Assembly: GCA_030428695.1 (NCBI GenBank)
Contig: JAUIEM010000296.1
Span: 1-12,673 of the forward strand
Length of the DNA: 12,673 bases
DNA from: a bacterium
GTDB lineage: Bacteria > Planctomycetota > J058 > JAJDCP01
Direction of reading: 5' to 3'
The notes under the pieces are model-generated. The model searched no databases. It was not told the DNA's origin and saw only the letters and a list, made by a program, of their open reading frames with translations. Position numbers and translations under genes: made by a program. Below are positions 1 to 8,700 of the stretch, in pieces; positions within the stretch are counted from its first letter, which is position 1, and every line of letters begins with the position of its first letter.

Positions 1-1100
1 TTGCCCTCGGCGTCCGTATCGATCTCGTAAGTGTAGGTGTTGACGTGCTCGCGGACGCCGAGGATCGAGTAGTCGACCCCGTCGCTCTGGTAGTACAGCT
101 TGGTCTCGACGCTGAAGCGCTTGCCGCCGTCGATGTCTTCCTTGAAGGTGCGCTCGATCTCGCAGGCGTGGAAGGGGAAGTTCCAGACCTCGGGGTCGGC
201 ATCCATGTCCATCACCGCGCCGCGGCCCTGGTTGACGAGCAGCGTGACGAGGATCGCGTCGAAGACATGGGGAATCACGTCCGCCTTCGCGTCGACGTAC
301 TTTTCCTTGTAGTAGCCGATGTACCACTCGAGCACGCCCTTGAAGGTGTCGGCCGTGTAGGACGCGTTGGTGAACTCGTAGTCGTCGGTCCGGTACCACT
401 CGTTGTACATGTCCTCATACCAGGTCTTGTACAACTCCTTGTCGGGGGTCGCCTCATCGTCGTTCAGCACGGTGAGGAGCGAGTCGGCGCGGTCGCGCAG
501 AGCGGTCTTGCCGCGCGGGTCGTAGTAGCGCGAGCCGGTGAAGTCGCTGTCGTTGCCGTAGAAGCTCTCGGACAGGAGCGCCTTGAGGTCGGCGACGTCG
601 AAGCGGATGCCCTCGACGGTGATCGGGTGCTTGGGCTCCTTCTCCATCACGGAAGCGGCGGCCCAGCCGTTGCAGTGGCCCCACCAGCCGAAGCCGATGC
701 CGCGCGCTTCGAAGTCTTCGCGCTCCTTCGGGTTGACGTTGTGCCCCTCGTCCTCGTTGTTGACCTCGTTGAGGTCGGCCTCGGGGTCGGTGCCCGTCTG
801 GCGCTTGACGGCCTCGGAGTACTTGGCCAGCGGCGCGGCGTCGTTGTAGTCGCTGATCGCGACGCGCTCGTACTTCTCTTCCTCTTCGTTCCACTCCATG
901 TTCTGTTCGTCGCTGCCGTTCCAGCCGAACACCATCTTGTTGCCGTCCTGGGCCCACCACTGGCCCGCCCAGGGAATGTTCGTCATCCGCCCCTCGATGT
1001 TCCCCTCGGCGATGCGGATCGAGCTGTCGGTCTGGATGACCGCCGCGGTCAGCGAGCAGAGCAGGGCCGCTCCGCACAGTGTCAGGATTACCCGTTTCAT
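1..1100 (-). CDS. Secreted transglutaminase-elicitor-like protein, partial (C-terminus cut by window edge)
   Basis: At least 366 codons are open from the ATG at 1100 to the left edge, with no stop. Residues 1-20 form a Sec signal peptide (KR, then a hydrophobic stretch ending in LTAA), so the protein is exported. Residues 141-149 read GHCNGWAAA, a Cys-containing motif like the active site of the TGase_elicitor family (Phytophthora GP42-type calcium-dependent transglutaminases, which cross-link proteins through Gln and Lys). Residues 305-309 read VWNFP, matching the VWNxP core of the Pep-13 epitope of those enzymes, and they follow a DMDAD segment as expected. C143 is the likely nucleophile; H278 is a possible partner (inference). 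A GGGAG ribosome site sits 11 nt before the ATG. The mature part is rich in Asp, Glu, Tyr and Trp and looks less GC-rich than its neighbours. The family call rests on motifs only; it could be another papain/transglutaminase-fold enzyme. Confidence 0.72.
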   Translation of the reverse strand, partial: MKRVILTLCGAALLCSLTAAVIQTDSSIRIAEGNIEGRMTNIPWAGQWWAQDGNKMVFGWNGSDEQNMEWNEEEEKYERVAISDYNDAAPLAKYSEAVKRQTGTDPEADLNEVNNEDEGHNVNPKEREDFEARGIGFGWWGHCNGWAAASVMEKEPKHPITVEGIRFDVADLKALLSESFYGNDSDFTGSRYYDPRGKTALRDRADSLLTVLNDDEATPDKELYKTWYEDMYNEWYRTDDYEFTNASYTADTFKGVLEWYIGYYKEKYVDAKADVIPHVFDAILVTLLVNQGRGAVMDMDADPEVWNFPFHACEIERTFKEDIDGGKRFSVETKLYYQSDGVDYSILGVREHVNTYTYEIDTDAEG

Positions 1101-1432
1101 GTGTGTGCTGTCTCCCGGTTCAGGGTTGCGTGGAAGCATCGGACCGCGATCACCCGCTGACGCACGGAATACGCATCGCCAGCACCCCCTCTACAAGGCC
1201 TGACGGCAGGTGTATCGATCGCGGAACGAGACTCTGGACGGCAAACATCACATGCCGTGCCAGACCTCTCTACAATTCCCGGGAGCCCTCCACCGGGGGC
1301 ATACGGGGCCATCCCCCGCGCCCGTCACCGGACAGAGCGTTTCAACTGTCGCGTCGATTCGTCCCCCGCTACGGATGTGAGACGCATTACAAGCGACGGG
1401 GAAACGTATCACGGTCTGGTGGGAGCCTGACC
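1101..1432. other. Intergenic stretch upstream of the transglutaminase-like gene
   Basis: No gene is supported in these 332 bases. The stretch has more A/T than the flanking genes. On the minus strand there are two copies of TTGTAGAG (complement of 1268-1275 and 1189-1196) that could be -35-like elements, and a TGTAAT (complement of 1386-1391) that could be a -10. None has a convincing partner hexamer at 16-18 nt, so the promoter of the gene starting at 1100 is not located. A 6-bp inverted repeat (CGGGGG at 1294-1299, CCCCCG at 1313-1318) is the only hairpin noted, and it has no T tract. Confidence 0.5.
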
Positions 1433-3016
1433 TCAGCGGACCGCATGCGGAACGGGCAGGCTGGCGAGCGCGGAGCGGATCCCGTCGAGGGCGGCGCTGA
1501 CGATCCCCCCCGCGAAGCCGGCCCCCTCTCCGACCGGGAACAGGAAGCGGCAACCGGGGGAGCGGCGGCTCCGCCGGTCCCGCTCGATCCGCACCGGCGA
1601 CGAGCAGCGGGCCTCCGGAGCGAGGATCAGCGCCTCGGCCGCCAGGAAGCCGGGCATCTTGCGCTCGAAGGCCGCGATGCCCCGCCGCAGGCGCGCCGTC
1701 CAGTCCGGCGGCAGCACGGAGTCGAGGGCGACCGGGGCGACACCGAGCCGGTACGAGGTCTTCCCCAGCTCCCCTCCGCCGCTACCCGCCATGAAGTCGA
1801 CCAGGCGCTGAGCCGGCGCCGTGCCGTCCCCCCCGCCCGCGCTCCAGGCGGCGCGCTCGATGCGCTGCTGCAGGTCGACGCCGGCCAGCGGATCCTCCCC
1901 CGGCAGGTCGTCGGGCCAGACGGTCGCGACCACCCCGGAGTTCGAGAAGGGATAGCGCCGGTCGCTCAGGCTCATCCCGTTGAGACACAAGCCCTCCGGC
2001 TCGCTGAAGGCCGGCACGATCATGCCGCCGGGGCACATGCAGAAGGTCGTCACCCCGTCGGCGTGCAGCTTGTACTCGGCCCCCTCGTCGCGCAGGGCCG
2101 CGTGGCCGAGCCGCGCGCCGTACTGCAGGCGGTCGATGTGGCCGCGGGGATGCTCGACCCGCACGCCCATCTGGAAGGGCTTGCGGGCGAGCGGGATGCC
2201 CCGCCGCTGCAGCAGCCGGAAGACGTCCCGGGCGCTGTGGCCGACCGCGAGGAAGACCCGATCGCTGTGCCAGCTCTGCGCGCCGGCGCGGACCTCCAGC
2301 CCATCCGCCCGCGGCACGAGATCGTCGACCCGGGTCTCGAAGCGCGGCTCGACGCCGAGCTCCCGCAGGCGCGCGCGTAGCCGTGCGAGCATCTTCCACA
2401 GCAGGTTGGTGCCGATGTGGGGCCGGGCGTCGGTCAGGATGCGTTCCGGCGCCCCGCAGGCGACGAACAGGCGCAGGATGTCCTCGATCCACGGGCTCTT
2501 GACGTTGCTCCACAGCTTGCCGTCCGAGAAGGTCCCCGCTCCGCCCTCGCCGAACAGGATGTTCGACTCCGGGTCGAGGCTGCGCCCCCGGAGCAGCTTC
2601 CCGATGTCCTTGATGCGGCGCTCGACCGGCCGGCCCCGCTCGAGCAGCAGCGGCGGCCGCCCGCAACGGGCGAGCACGTAGCTCGCGAACAGCCCGGCCG
2701 GACCGGCCCCGATCACGATGGGGCGCGGCTCACCGGGGCCGGGGGCGCACTCCGGCAGCCGGCCGAAGGGCTCGGCGCTCGGTGCCTCGAGGAGCTTCGC
2801 GCGGGCGGGGAAGGGGCCGTGGAAGTCGTCGCGCAGGGCGACGTCGAGGGCGTACACCAGCCGCACCCGTCCGCGGCGCGCGTCGACCGCCCGGCGCGCG
2901 ACCGTCCACGCCGCGACGGCGGCGGGCGGGACCCGCAGGCGCGCGTACACCTCCGGGAGCAGCTCCTCCGGGGAGCCGTCGAGGTCGCAACGCAGGTCGT
3001 GGACCCTCAGGCGCAT
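1433..3016 (-). CDS. FAD-dependent dehydrogenase-like protein (COG2509 family)
   Basis: The 527-residue protein is full length for the uncharacterised FAD-dependent dehydrogenases of COG2509. An N-terminal alpha/beta region of about 95 residues precedes the nucleotide-binding fold. The dinucleotide motif GAGPAG is at 103-108, and E126 in LLLERG is the usual acidic residue at the end of strand 2. GEGGAGTFSDGKL (157-169) is characteristic of this family. VFLAVGHSARD (254-264) is the second FAD-contact strand. FCMCPGGMIVPAFSE (325-339) carries two Cys, and PVGEGAGFAGGI (494-505) is the C-terminal FAD-binding motif. The substrate of the family is unknown; cytosolic oxidoreductase activity is inferred from the fold. 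The ATG at 3016 lies 3 nt after the stop of the upstream rhomboid-like gene and lacks a clear ribosome site, so translation is probably coupled to that gene. No TM helix or signal peptide is seen. Confidence 0.9.
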   Translation of the reverse strand: MRLRVHDLRCDLDGSPEELLPEVYARLRVPPAAVAAWTVARRAVDARRGRVRLVYALDVALRDDFHGPFPARAKLLEAPSAEPFGRLPECAPGPGEPRPIVIGAGPAGLFASYVLARCGRPPLLLERGRPVERRIKDIGKLLRGRSLDPESNILFGEGGAGTFSDGKLWSNVKSPWIEDILRLFVACGAPERILTDARPHIGTNLLWKMLARLRARLRELGVEPRFETRVDDLVPRADGLEVRAGAQSWHSDRVFLAVGHSARDVFRLLQRRGIPLARKPFQMGVRVEHPRGHIDRLQYGARLGHAALRDEGAEYKLHADGVTTFCMCPGGMIVPAFSEPEGLCLNGMSLSDRRYPFSNSGVVATVWPDDLPGEDPLAGVDLQQRIERAAWSAGGGDGTAPAQRLVDFMAGSGGGELGKTSYRLGVAPVALDSVLPPDWTARLRRGIAAFERKMPGFLAAEALILAPEARCSSPVRIERDRRSRRSPGCRFLFPVGEGAGFAGGIVSAALDGIRSALASLPVPHAVR

Positions 3017-3019
3017 CGA

Positions 3020-3829
3020 TCAGAAGGGGCTCGCCTGCGGCGAGGTGAGCTTCTCCTTGAACTTCTTGCTCGCCTGCATCAGGAAGCGGCGCTCGGCCCG
3101 GGACAGGCTCTCGAGGCCGCCGGTGTGGATCTTCTCGAGCAGCTGGTCGACCTTGTCCCGCATCTCGAGGTCGCCCTGGAAGGCGGAGATCTCGCGCCGG
3201 GCCTGCAGGCGCACCCAGGCCTTGTGACCGAAGTACTCCGCGAAGAAGATCAGCACCCCCGCCAGGCCGCCGAGGATCGGGATCTGCAGCGAGACCACGT
3301 CGCTCGGACCGAGAGGCGACAGCATCGCGAGCACCAACGAGGCGAGGATGCTGAACGCCGCGAAGCCCGCCCAGGCGGGCACCAGGTTGAGCACCCACTT
3401 GTCGGGGTACAGGAGCCAGAACACCGCGGCGAGCGCGACGACCGGGCCGAGGGAGCCGTAGCGCAGGCTGCCGTCGACAAGCAGCACCGGCAGCGTGACG
3501 AGCAGGGCGGCGCCGAGGTACAGGCACAGCACGCGGCGCGTGCCCCAGACGCGCTCGACCGCGCGCCCGAAGACCATCAGCCCGACCAGTGTCATGCCCC
3601 AGGTCACGATCGAGGGCTGGAACAACAGCGCCGTCCACAGGCGCCACACCTCGCCGTGCACGAAGACCCGCTCGGCGCTCGCGCCGAACTGCTGGAAGAC
3701 CGCCTCCTCGTTCGCGTCGATGATCTGGAAGATGAACAAGAGCACGTGCGCGACCATCAGGAACTTGATCCCGATGACGTGGCTCGGGCGTCCCGAGCTG
3801 AGGAATGGTGCGCGTCGCTTGTAGATCAC
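3020..3829 (-). CDS. Rhomboid-fold membrane protein, probable pseudoprotease, with DUF6576-like tail
   Basis: This 269-residue protein has about six hydrophobic helices (roughly 20-37, 74-88, 98-118, 122-140, 145-171, 179-198). The rhomboid landmarks are the loop-1 Trp-Arg (GEVWRLW, 59-65) and the VFGRAVERVWGTRRVL segment after TM2. Active rhomboids need Ser in a GxSG motif and a His in TM6, helped by HxxxN in TM2. Here the corresponding segments read GSLGPV (125-130), IPILGGLAG (183-191) and TWGMT (76-80), so the catalytic positions appear to be Leu, Ile and Thr. It is therefore probably not a protease but a membrane-binding or chaperone-like relative. The cytosolic tail (about 212-260; DQLLEKIHTGGLESLSRAERRFL) resembles the short C-terminal domain of many bacterial rhomboids (DUF6576-type). 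The start is GTG at 3829 with AGGAG just upstream. It is the first gene of an operon with the FAD protein. Confidence 0.82.
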   Translation of the reverse strand: MIYKRRAPFLSSGRPSHVIGIKFLMVAHVLLFIFQIIDANEEAVFQQFGASAERVFVHGEVWRLWTALLFQPSIVTWGMTLVGLMVFGRAVERVWGTRRVLCLYLGAALLVTLPVLLVDGSLRYGSLGPVVALAAVFWLLYPDKWVLNLVPAWAGFAAFSILASLVLAMLSPLGPSDVVSLQIPILGGLAGVLIFFAEYFGHKAWVRLQARREISAFQGDLEMRDKVDQLLEKIHTGGLESLSRAERRFLMQASKKFKEKLTSPQASPF

Positions 3830-3882
3830 GGACTCCTGGGCTCCAGGGGGGGGCGCGGGGAAGGACAGCTCCCCTCCCCCTA

Positions 3883-3911
3883 GTTATACCACCGCGCGAG
3901 CAAAAGCAAAG
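3883..3911 (-). promoter_or_regulatory. Probable sigma-70-type promoter of the rhomboid/FAD operon
   Basis: On the minus strand TATAAC (complement of 3883-3888) matches five of six bases of the -10 consensus. CTTTGC/TTTGCT (complement of 3905-3911) lies 16-17 nt upstream as a weak -35. This A/T-rich patch stands out in a very GC-rich surround and lies about 55 nt before the GTG start at 3829. Confidence 0.55.
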
Positions 3912-4017
3912 CTCCGGGCTCGCCCCCCGTGGCCGTCGCGGCCTGACGCAGACGGCCGCCGCGCGCCACGCTCTGGAGCGGGGCTGGGTAGCTCCGGCCC
4001 GGCCCGGCTCGCGCTGC

Positions 4018-4023
4018 TATACT
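4018..4023 (+). promoter_or_regulatory. Candidate -10 element (TATACT) upstream of the TPR gene
   Basis: TATACT is an isolated A/T-rich hexamer matching five of six bases of the -10 consensus, 96 nt before the ATG at 4120. No good -35 is seen (CGGCCC at the expected position). It would make the region divergent with the rhomboid promoter. Confidence 0.35.
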
Positions 4024-4109
4024 GGGGGTCCTGCCCCGCGCATGCCGCGGCGCGCAGGACCAGGGAGCGAGCTCCGCGCGCGGCGAGACGGCAGGCGGAG
4101 GTTCCCCGC

Positions 4110-4117
4110 GAGAGGAG
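4110..4117 (+). promoter_or_regulatory. Ribosome binding site deciding the TPR gene start
   Basis: GAGAGGAG directly precedes the ATG at 4120. The reading frame is open about 105 codons further upstream, but that stretch would run through the TATACT element and gives a Pro/Arg/Gly-rich, non-protein-like sequence. The start at 4120 is therefore preferred. Confidence 0.55.
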
Positions 4118-4119
4118 CG

Positions 4120-5658
4120 ATGGAGTTCTTGCGCCGGCTGATCGCGTGGATCAAGGGGAAGCGGGCCGAGCCGGCGCCGCCGCCCCCTGCCCGTGCGCCG
4201 GCGGCGGCGGCGGCGAGCGCGGGCCCGCTCCTCGACCGCCTGCTCGCGGCCGTGCACAGCAAGCGCTGGGCGGAGGTCGAGCGCCTCTACCGCAGCGAGC
4301 CGGCGGCCTTCGACGCCGGCCACGCGACCTGGTGCGTCGCGCCCAACCCGAAGGACGCCGAGGAGACCCAGGCCTACGTCGAGGGCGTCGTCGCGCTCGC
4401 CGCCTTCCTCGCCGAGGTCTGCGACGACGACCGGCTGCTCGCCACCCTGCGCACGGCCGAGACCGACAACCCGCTGAAGCGCTGGGAACGCGAGCTGGTC
4501 GACGCCCGCAAGCTCGTCGAGGGCTGCGCCTTCGAGGACGCCCTCGAGCGGCTGCGCGCCTTGCGCCTCGACATCTCGCCGATGGCCGGGCCCGCCCGCG
4601 ACGTCTTCCTCGGCCTGGCCTGGAACGCGACGGCCGGAGCGCTGCTGCACGCCGGCCGCTCGACCGAGGCGCTCGAGCCCGCCAAGCTCGGCTTCAAGCT
4701 GTGCGTCGAGGGCGGCGATCTCGGGGCGATCATGCCGAGCGGGGAGACCCTGCTCGCGGTCCATCGCTACCGCGGCGAGTGGTCCGAGGCCTCGCGCATG
4801 TGCGACCTGCTCGCGACCGCCTGCCGGCGGCTGGGGCGGGTCGGCCAGGCCGAGCGCTTCGAGCGCGAGGCCCGCGGCCTGCTCGAGGGCGAGCCGCTGG
4901 TGCGGGCCTGCCTGCTGCGCGACGGGCTGAGCTTCGAGCTCGACGACGCGGTCGAGCTCGGCGCCCCGCTGTCGATCTCGACCATCCGCAACCGGCCGGC
5001 GCTGATCGGCTGCATCGCGCGCTGCCGGGAGGCGAGCCGGGCGGCCCGCGAGGGCGAGTTCGAGGACGCGCTGAGCAAGCTCGAGGAGGCGCGGGGTATC
5101 GATCCGCACGACCCCGCTCCCTGGTACCTCGAGGGCCAGATCGAGATGGCGCGGGACCGCTTCGCCGAGGCGGAGACCCGCTTCCGCCGCGCCGAGCAGC
5201 TCGCGCCGGGCTGGCGCGACACCCGCTCCTGGCTGCATCACGCCGAGGAGCTCTCCGGCGGCCGGCTCGAGGCCGACGCCTTCCGCCTGCTGTGCGCCCT
5301 CGACCGGCCCGGGGAAGAGGAGGGGAAGCTCGCCGCCAGCCGCCACGGCGTCGAGAATTGGCCGGACTTCGGCGCCCTGTGGCACGCCCACGGCCGCCTG
5401 CTCGTCGCCGCGGGTGAGCCCGCCGAGGCGCGCCGCGCCTTCTCCCGGGCGATCCGGCTGCTCGACGAGCCGCACCGCAAGACCCGGCTGTTCGTCGACC
5501 AGGCGCTGATCCTCGAGAGCCCGGTCGGCCGGCGCGCGCTGCTGGAGCAGGCGGTCGCCCTCGACGGCAACCTGCTCGCCGCGGCGACCGCGCGGCTGTT
5601 GCTGCAGCTCGAGGACGAGGCGACGGACGGGGAGCTGCGGATCACCGAGATCCCCTGA
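4120..5658 (+). CDS. TPR-repeat protein of unknown function
   Basis: The 512-residue, mostly helical protein begins with an amphipathic basic helix (MEFLRRLIAWIKGKR) and a Pro/Ala linker (about 18-36), with no cleavable signal peptide; it may sit on the inner face of the membrane. Helix-turn-helix repeats of TPR type are clearest at about 310-367 (two consecutive units, EFEDALSKLEEARGIDP and DRFAEAETRFRRAEQLAP, each ending near the typical Pro) and about 427-457 (AGEPAEARRAFSRAIRLL). A weaker unit lies around 175-200. No catalytic motif is seen. TPR arrays bind other proteins. The next gene is a Ser/Thr kinase with a repeat tail in the same orientation, so a partner or scaffold role in that pathway is possible, though this is inference from position. 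The 137-nt gap and the candidate promoter before the kinase suggest the two are not strictly co-transcribed. Confidence 0.85.
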   Translation: MEFLRRLIAWIKGKRAEPAPPPPARAPAAAAASAGPLLDRLLAAVHSKRWAEVERLYRSEPAAFDAGHATWCVAPNPKDAEETQAYVEGVVALAAFLAEVCDDDRLLATLRTAETDNPLKRWERELVDARKLVEGCAFEDALERLRALRLDISPMAGPARDVFLGLAWNATAGALLHAGRSTEALEPAKLGFKLCVEGGDLGAIMPSGETLLAVHRYRGEWSEASRMCDLLATACRRLGRVGQAERFEREARGLLEGEPLVRACLLRDGLSFELDDAVELGAPLSISTIRNRPALIGCIARCREASRAAREGEFEDALSKLEEARGIDPHDPAPWYLEGQIEMARDRFAEAETRFRRAEQLAPGWRDTRSWLHHAEELSGGRLEADAFRLLCALDRPGEEEGKLAASRHGVENWPDFGALWHAHGRLLVAAGEPAEARRAFSRAIRLLDEPHRKTRLFVDQALILESPVGRRALLEQAVALDGNLLAAATARLLLQLEDEATDGELRITEIP

Positions 5659-5707
5659 CCCGTTTGATCCCGTCTGAACCCGTTCGCTTCACCGGGAGGC
5701 GCGCCTC
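5659..5707 (+). repeat. Three tandem 10-bp units and a 12-bp palindrome between the TPR and kinase genes
   Basis: Directly after the TPR stop codon are CCCGTTTGAT, CCCGTCTGAA and CCCGTTCGCT (5659-5688), three imperfect direct repeats at exact 10-bp spacing. The perfect palindrome GAGGCGCGCCTC follows at 5696-5707. Both lie upstream of the candidate kinase promoter and could be a protein-binding site. A GC-rich palindrome alone is weak evidence. Confidence 0.35.
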
Positions 5708-5760
5708 GCGATCGAGGAGGGCCCCGGCCGCTGCTCCTGTCCCCCGCCGGCCCCGCTCCG

Positions 5761-5766
5761 TACAAT
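5761..5766 (+). promoter_or_regulatory. Candidate -10 element (TACAAT) upstream of the kinase gene
   Basis: TACAAT matches five of six bases of the -10 consensus and lies 29 nt before the ATG at 5796. The -35 position (TGTCCC, 5738-5743) is poor. Together with the GAGG ribosome site at 5786-5789 it argues that the kinase starts at 5796 and not at the TTG at 5664. Confidence 0.4.
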
Positions 5767-5795
5767 CGCCTCGGACCCCCGACCCGAGGCCGACG

Positions 5796-8700
5796 ATGGA
5801 CGAGACCGTTCGCGCGCGCTGGGGCCGCGCCCTGCCCGAAGGCAGCACCTTCACCGAGCTCGACCCCGGCGCGACCTACAAGCCGCCGCTGGACACGACG
5901 GCGCCGATTCCGCCGAAGGTCTCCGCGGGCGATGAGCCCTTCACCTTCCTCGCCCCGATCGGGCGCGGCGGGATGGGGGTGGTGTTTCGCGCCCGCCAGA
6001 GCTGCCTGGCCCGGGAGGTCGCGGTCAAGCAGGTCCACGAGGAGGACGGCGCGAACCCCGAGGCGCGCCGCCAGTTCCTCGCCGAGAGCTTCCTGACCGC
6101 GCGCCTCGACCACCCGAACATCGTCCCGGTCCACGAGCTGCGCCGGGACGGCGGGGGCCGGCTCTCCCTGGCGATGAAGCTGGTGCGCGGGCGCTCGTGG
6201 AAGGAGAGCCTGGCCGACGAGCGCGACCTCGTCACCCACCTGCGCATCCTCGACCGGGTCTGCGACGCGGTCGCCTTCGCCCACAGCCGCGGCATCGTCC
6301 ACAACGACCTCAAGCCCGCCAACGTGATGCTCGGCCGCTTCGGCGAGGTGCTGGTGATGGACTGGGGGGTCGCGGCGGTCTTCGAGCCCCAGCCGGAGAA
6401 CGCCGGCCTGCGCCGCACGACCAGCATCCGGCATCCGATCGGGACCCCGCGCTACATGGCCCCCGAGCTCGCCGAGGGGGCCGGCGAGAAGATCGGGCCG
6501 CACACCGACGTCTACCTGCTCGGCGCGATCCTCTACAAGATCCTGACCGGCCGCCCGCCCCACGGCGGCCGCAACTTCCTGCAGGTCGTCTCCGACGCGC
6601 TGGCGGGGCGCATCCGCCCCCTGCCCGAGGAGCACCCGGCGGGGCTGCGCGCCCTGTGCGCGCGGGCCCTCGAGGTCGAGCCGGAGCAGCGCCACCCGAG
6701 CGTGCTCGCCTTCCAGGAGGAGCTGCGCGCCTACCTCCAACACCGCGAGAGCCTGCAGGTCTCCGAGGCGGCGGAGGACGAGCTGGCGGAATGCGAGCGA
6801 CGCGCCGCCGCGGGTGTCCCCGACGAGCGGGCCCGGCGCGCCCTGTACGAGGGCTTCGCCGGCGCGGTCGCCGGCTTCCGCCAGGCGCGGCGGCTGTGGG
6901 AGGAGAACCCGGACGCCCGGGCCGGCGAAAGCGCCGCCCGGCGGGCCTGGGCCCACGCCGCCCTCGGCTGCGGCGACCTCGGCCTCGCCGACGTGCAGCT
7001 CGCGGCGGAACCGCCCGACGCCCCCGAAGTGGCGCGCCTGCGCGCCGCGATCGCCGCCGCCCGGGAGCGCCAGCGGCGGGAGCGGCGCACGCGGCGCTGG
7101 CTGTCGCGGGGGCTGCTCGCGGCGCTCGTCGCGATCGTGCTCGGCGCGGTCGGCGCCGCGTGGAGCATCGAACGCCAGCGGCAGGTCGCCGACACCCGGG
7201 GCCGCGTCGCGGAGTCGGCCCTGGTCACGATGACCGCCTCCGTGATCGAGGAGCTCGACGCGATCGGCACCCAGCGGGCCCGGCGCCTGCGGCAGGCGAT
7301 GCTCGAGTCCGCCCTGCAGGGCTGGCAGCGGCTGCGCGCCGCGGACCGGCGGGTGTCGGTCAGCCGCCACACCGCCCAGACCCTGCTCAGCGTCGGCGAG
7401 CTGCGCTTCGCGATCGGGGGCGACGCCGCGGAGGCCCGCGCCTCGATCGAAGCGGCCCTCGCCGTGCTCGACCAGCTCGAGACCTCCCGCGGCGCTCGCA
7501 TGATGCGGGCCCAGGCCCACCAGCGCCTGTCGCGCATCGCCTCCTCCGCCGGCACCCTCGACGAGGCCTTCGCCTCCGGCGCGGCCTCCCTGACGATCCT
7601 GCGGGAGCTGCGCGAGGAAGAGGACGACCGCCACGAGCTCTTGTTGATCCTCTCCGAGGCCCTGCGCTGGCAGATGCTGCTCGCCGAGAACCTCGGTCGG
7701 GAGGCGGAGCTGAACCGCCTGATCGCGGAAAAGACCGCGCTGCTCGAGATCCTCGGTGCCCTGCCCGGCGACGAGGAGGATGCCCTGACCGGCCTCGCCG
7801 AGCTCGCCGACCTCGCCCGCTACCGCGGCGACGATGTCCGCGCCGACAGCCTGCTCGCCGAGGCCTGCACCCGGCTCGTCGCCACGACCGCGCGGGAGCC
7901 GGACGACATGGCCCGGGTCGAGCTGCTCGCGATGCTCGAGAAGACCCGGGCCGGGATCCTCTGGGCACGCGGCGCGCGCGGCGCCGCCCTCGACCTCGCC
8001 GAGCGCGGCCTGCGCAGGGCCCGGGCGGTGCAACGGGCCGACCCCCTCAACGACCAGCTCGGGCTCTGGCTCGGCCTGTTGCTCAGCGAGGTCGGAGTGT
8101 ACCGCTGGTACGAAGGCCTCTCGCAGCCGGGCCTCGAGGCCTGCGCGGAGGCGGTCGCCCTGGTCCGGCGCTTCGAGGGCGCGAGCCACGACGACGCCGA
8201 GGCCCTCGCCGCCGTCCTGCACCGCCAGGCCGAGCTGCTGGTCGCCGCCGGCGACGACGCCGCCGCGCTGCCCCTGCTCGAAGAGTGCGTGCGGCACCTG
8301 CGCTCACTCCTGCCGCGGTCGGGACCCCGGGGCCGGCTGCGGGTCGAGCTCGCGGCCGCCCTGCGTCACCTCGCCGGGGTCGAGAGCAGGCTCGGCAAGC
8401 CCGAGTCCGCGCGCGCCGCCGTCGCCGAGAGCATCGCCCTGCTCGAGAGCCAGGGGACCCCGGGAGAGCTCGCCGCCTCCCTCGAGCTCGACGCGGCGCT
8501 CGACCCCGCGGCCGCGGCACGCAGCCGCCAGCGGGCCCTGGCCCTGCGCCGCGCGGCGCTCGCCGCCGCGCCGGCTGACGACGGCCGGAGGATCGCCCTG
8601 GCCGAGGCGCTGCTCGCCGAGCCGACCGCGGCGCTCGAGGCCGAGAGCCTGCTGTTCGCCCTGCGCGCGGACGCCCCCGCCAGCCTCGAGCCGCAGCTCG

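Noticed and set aside
45..1160. Plus-strand open frame of 371 codons at the left edge
   Set aside because: It lies opposite the transglutaminase-like gene, which has a signal peptide, conserved motifs and a ribosome site; the plus translation is Val/Leu/Asp low-complexity.
2417..3883. Plus-strand open frame of 488 codons
   Set aside because: It is antisense to the rhomboid and FAD genes, which have clear family motifs; the translation is Gln/Glu/Arg/Asp-rich filler.
3805..4119. N-terminal extension of the TPR protein
   Set aside because: The extension crosses the TATACT element and the rhomboid promoter and reads as Arg/Gly/Pro-rich sequence; a ribosome site precedes the ATG at 4120.
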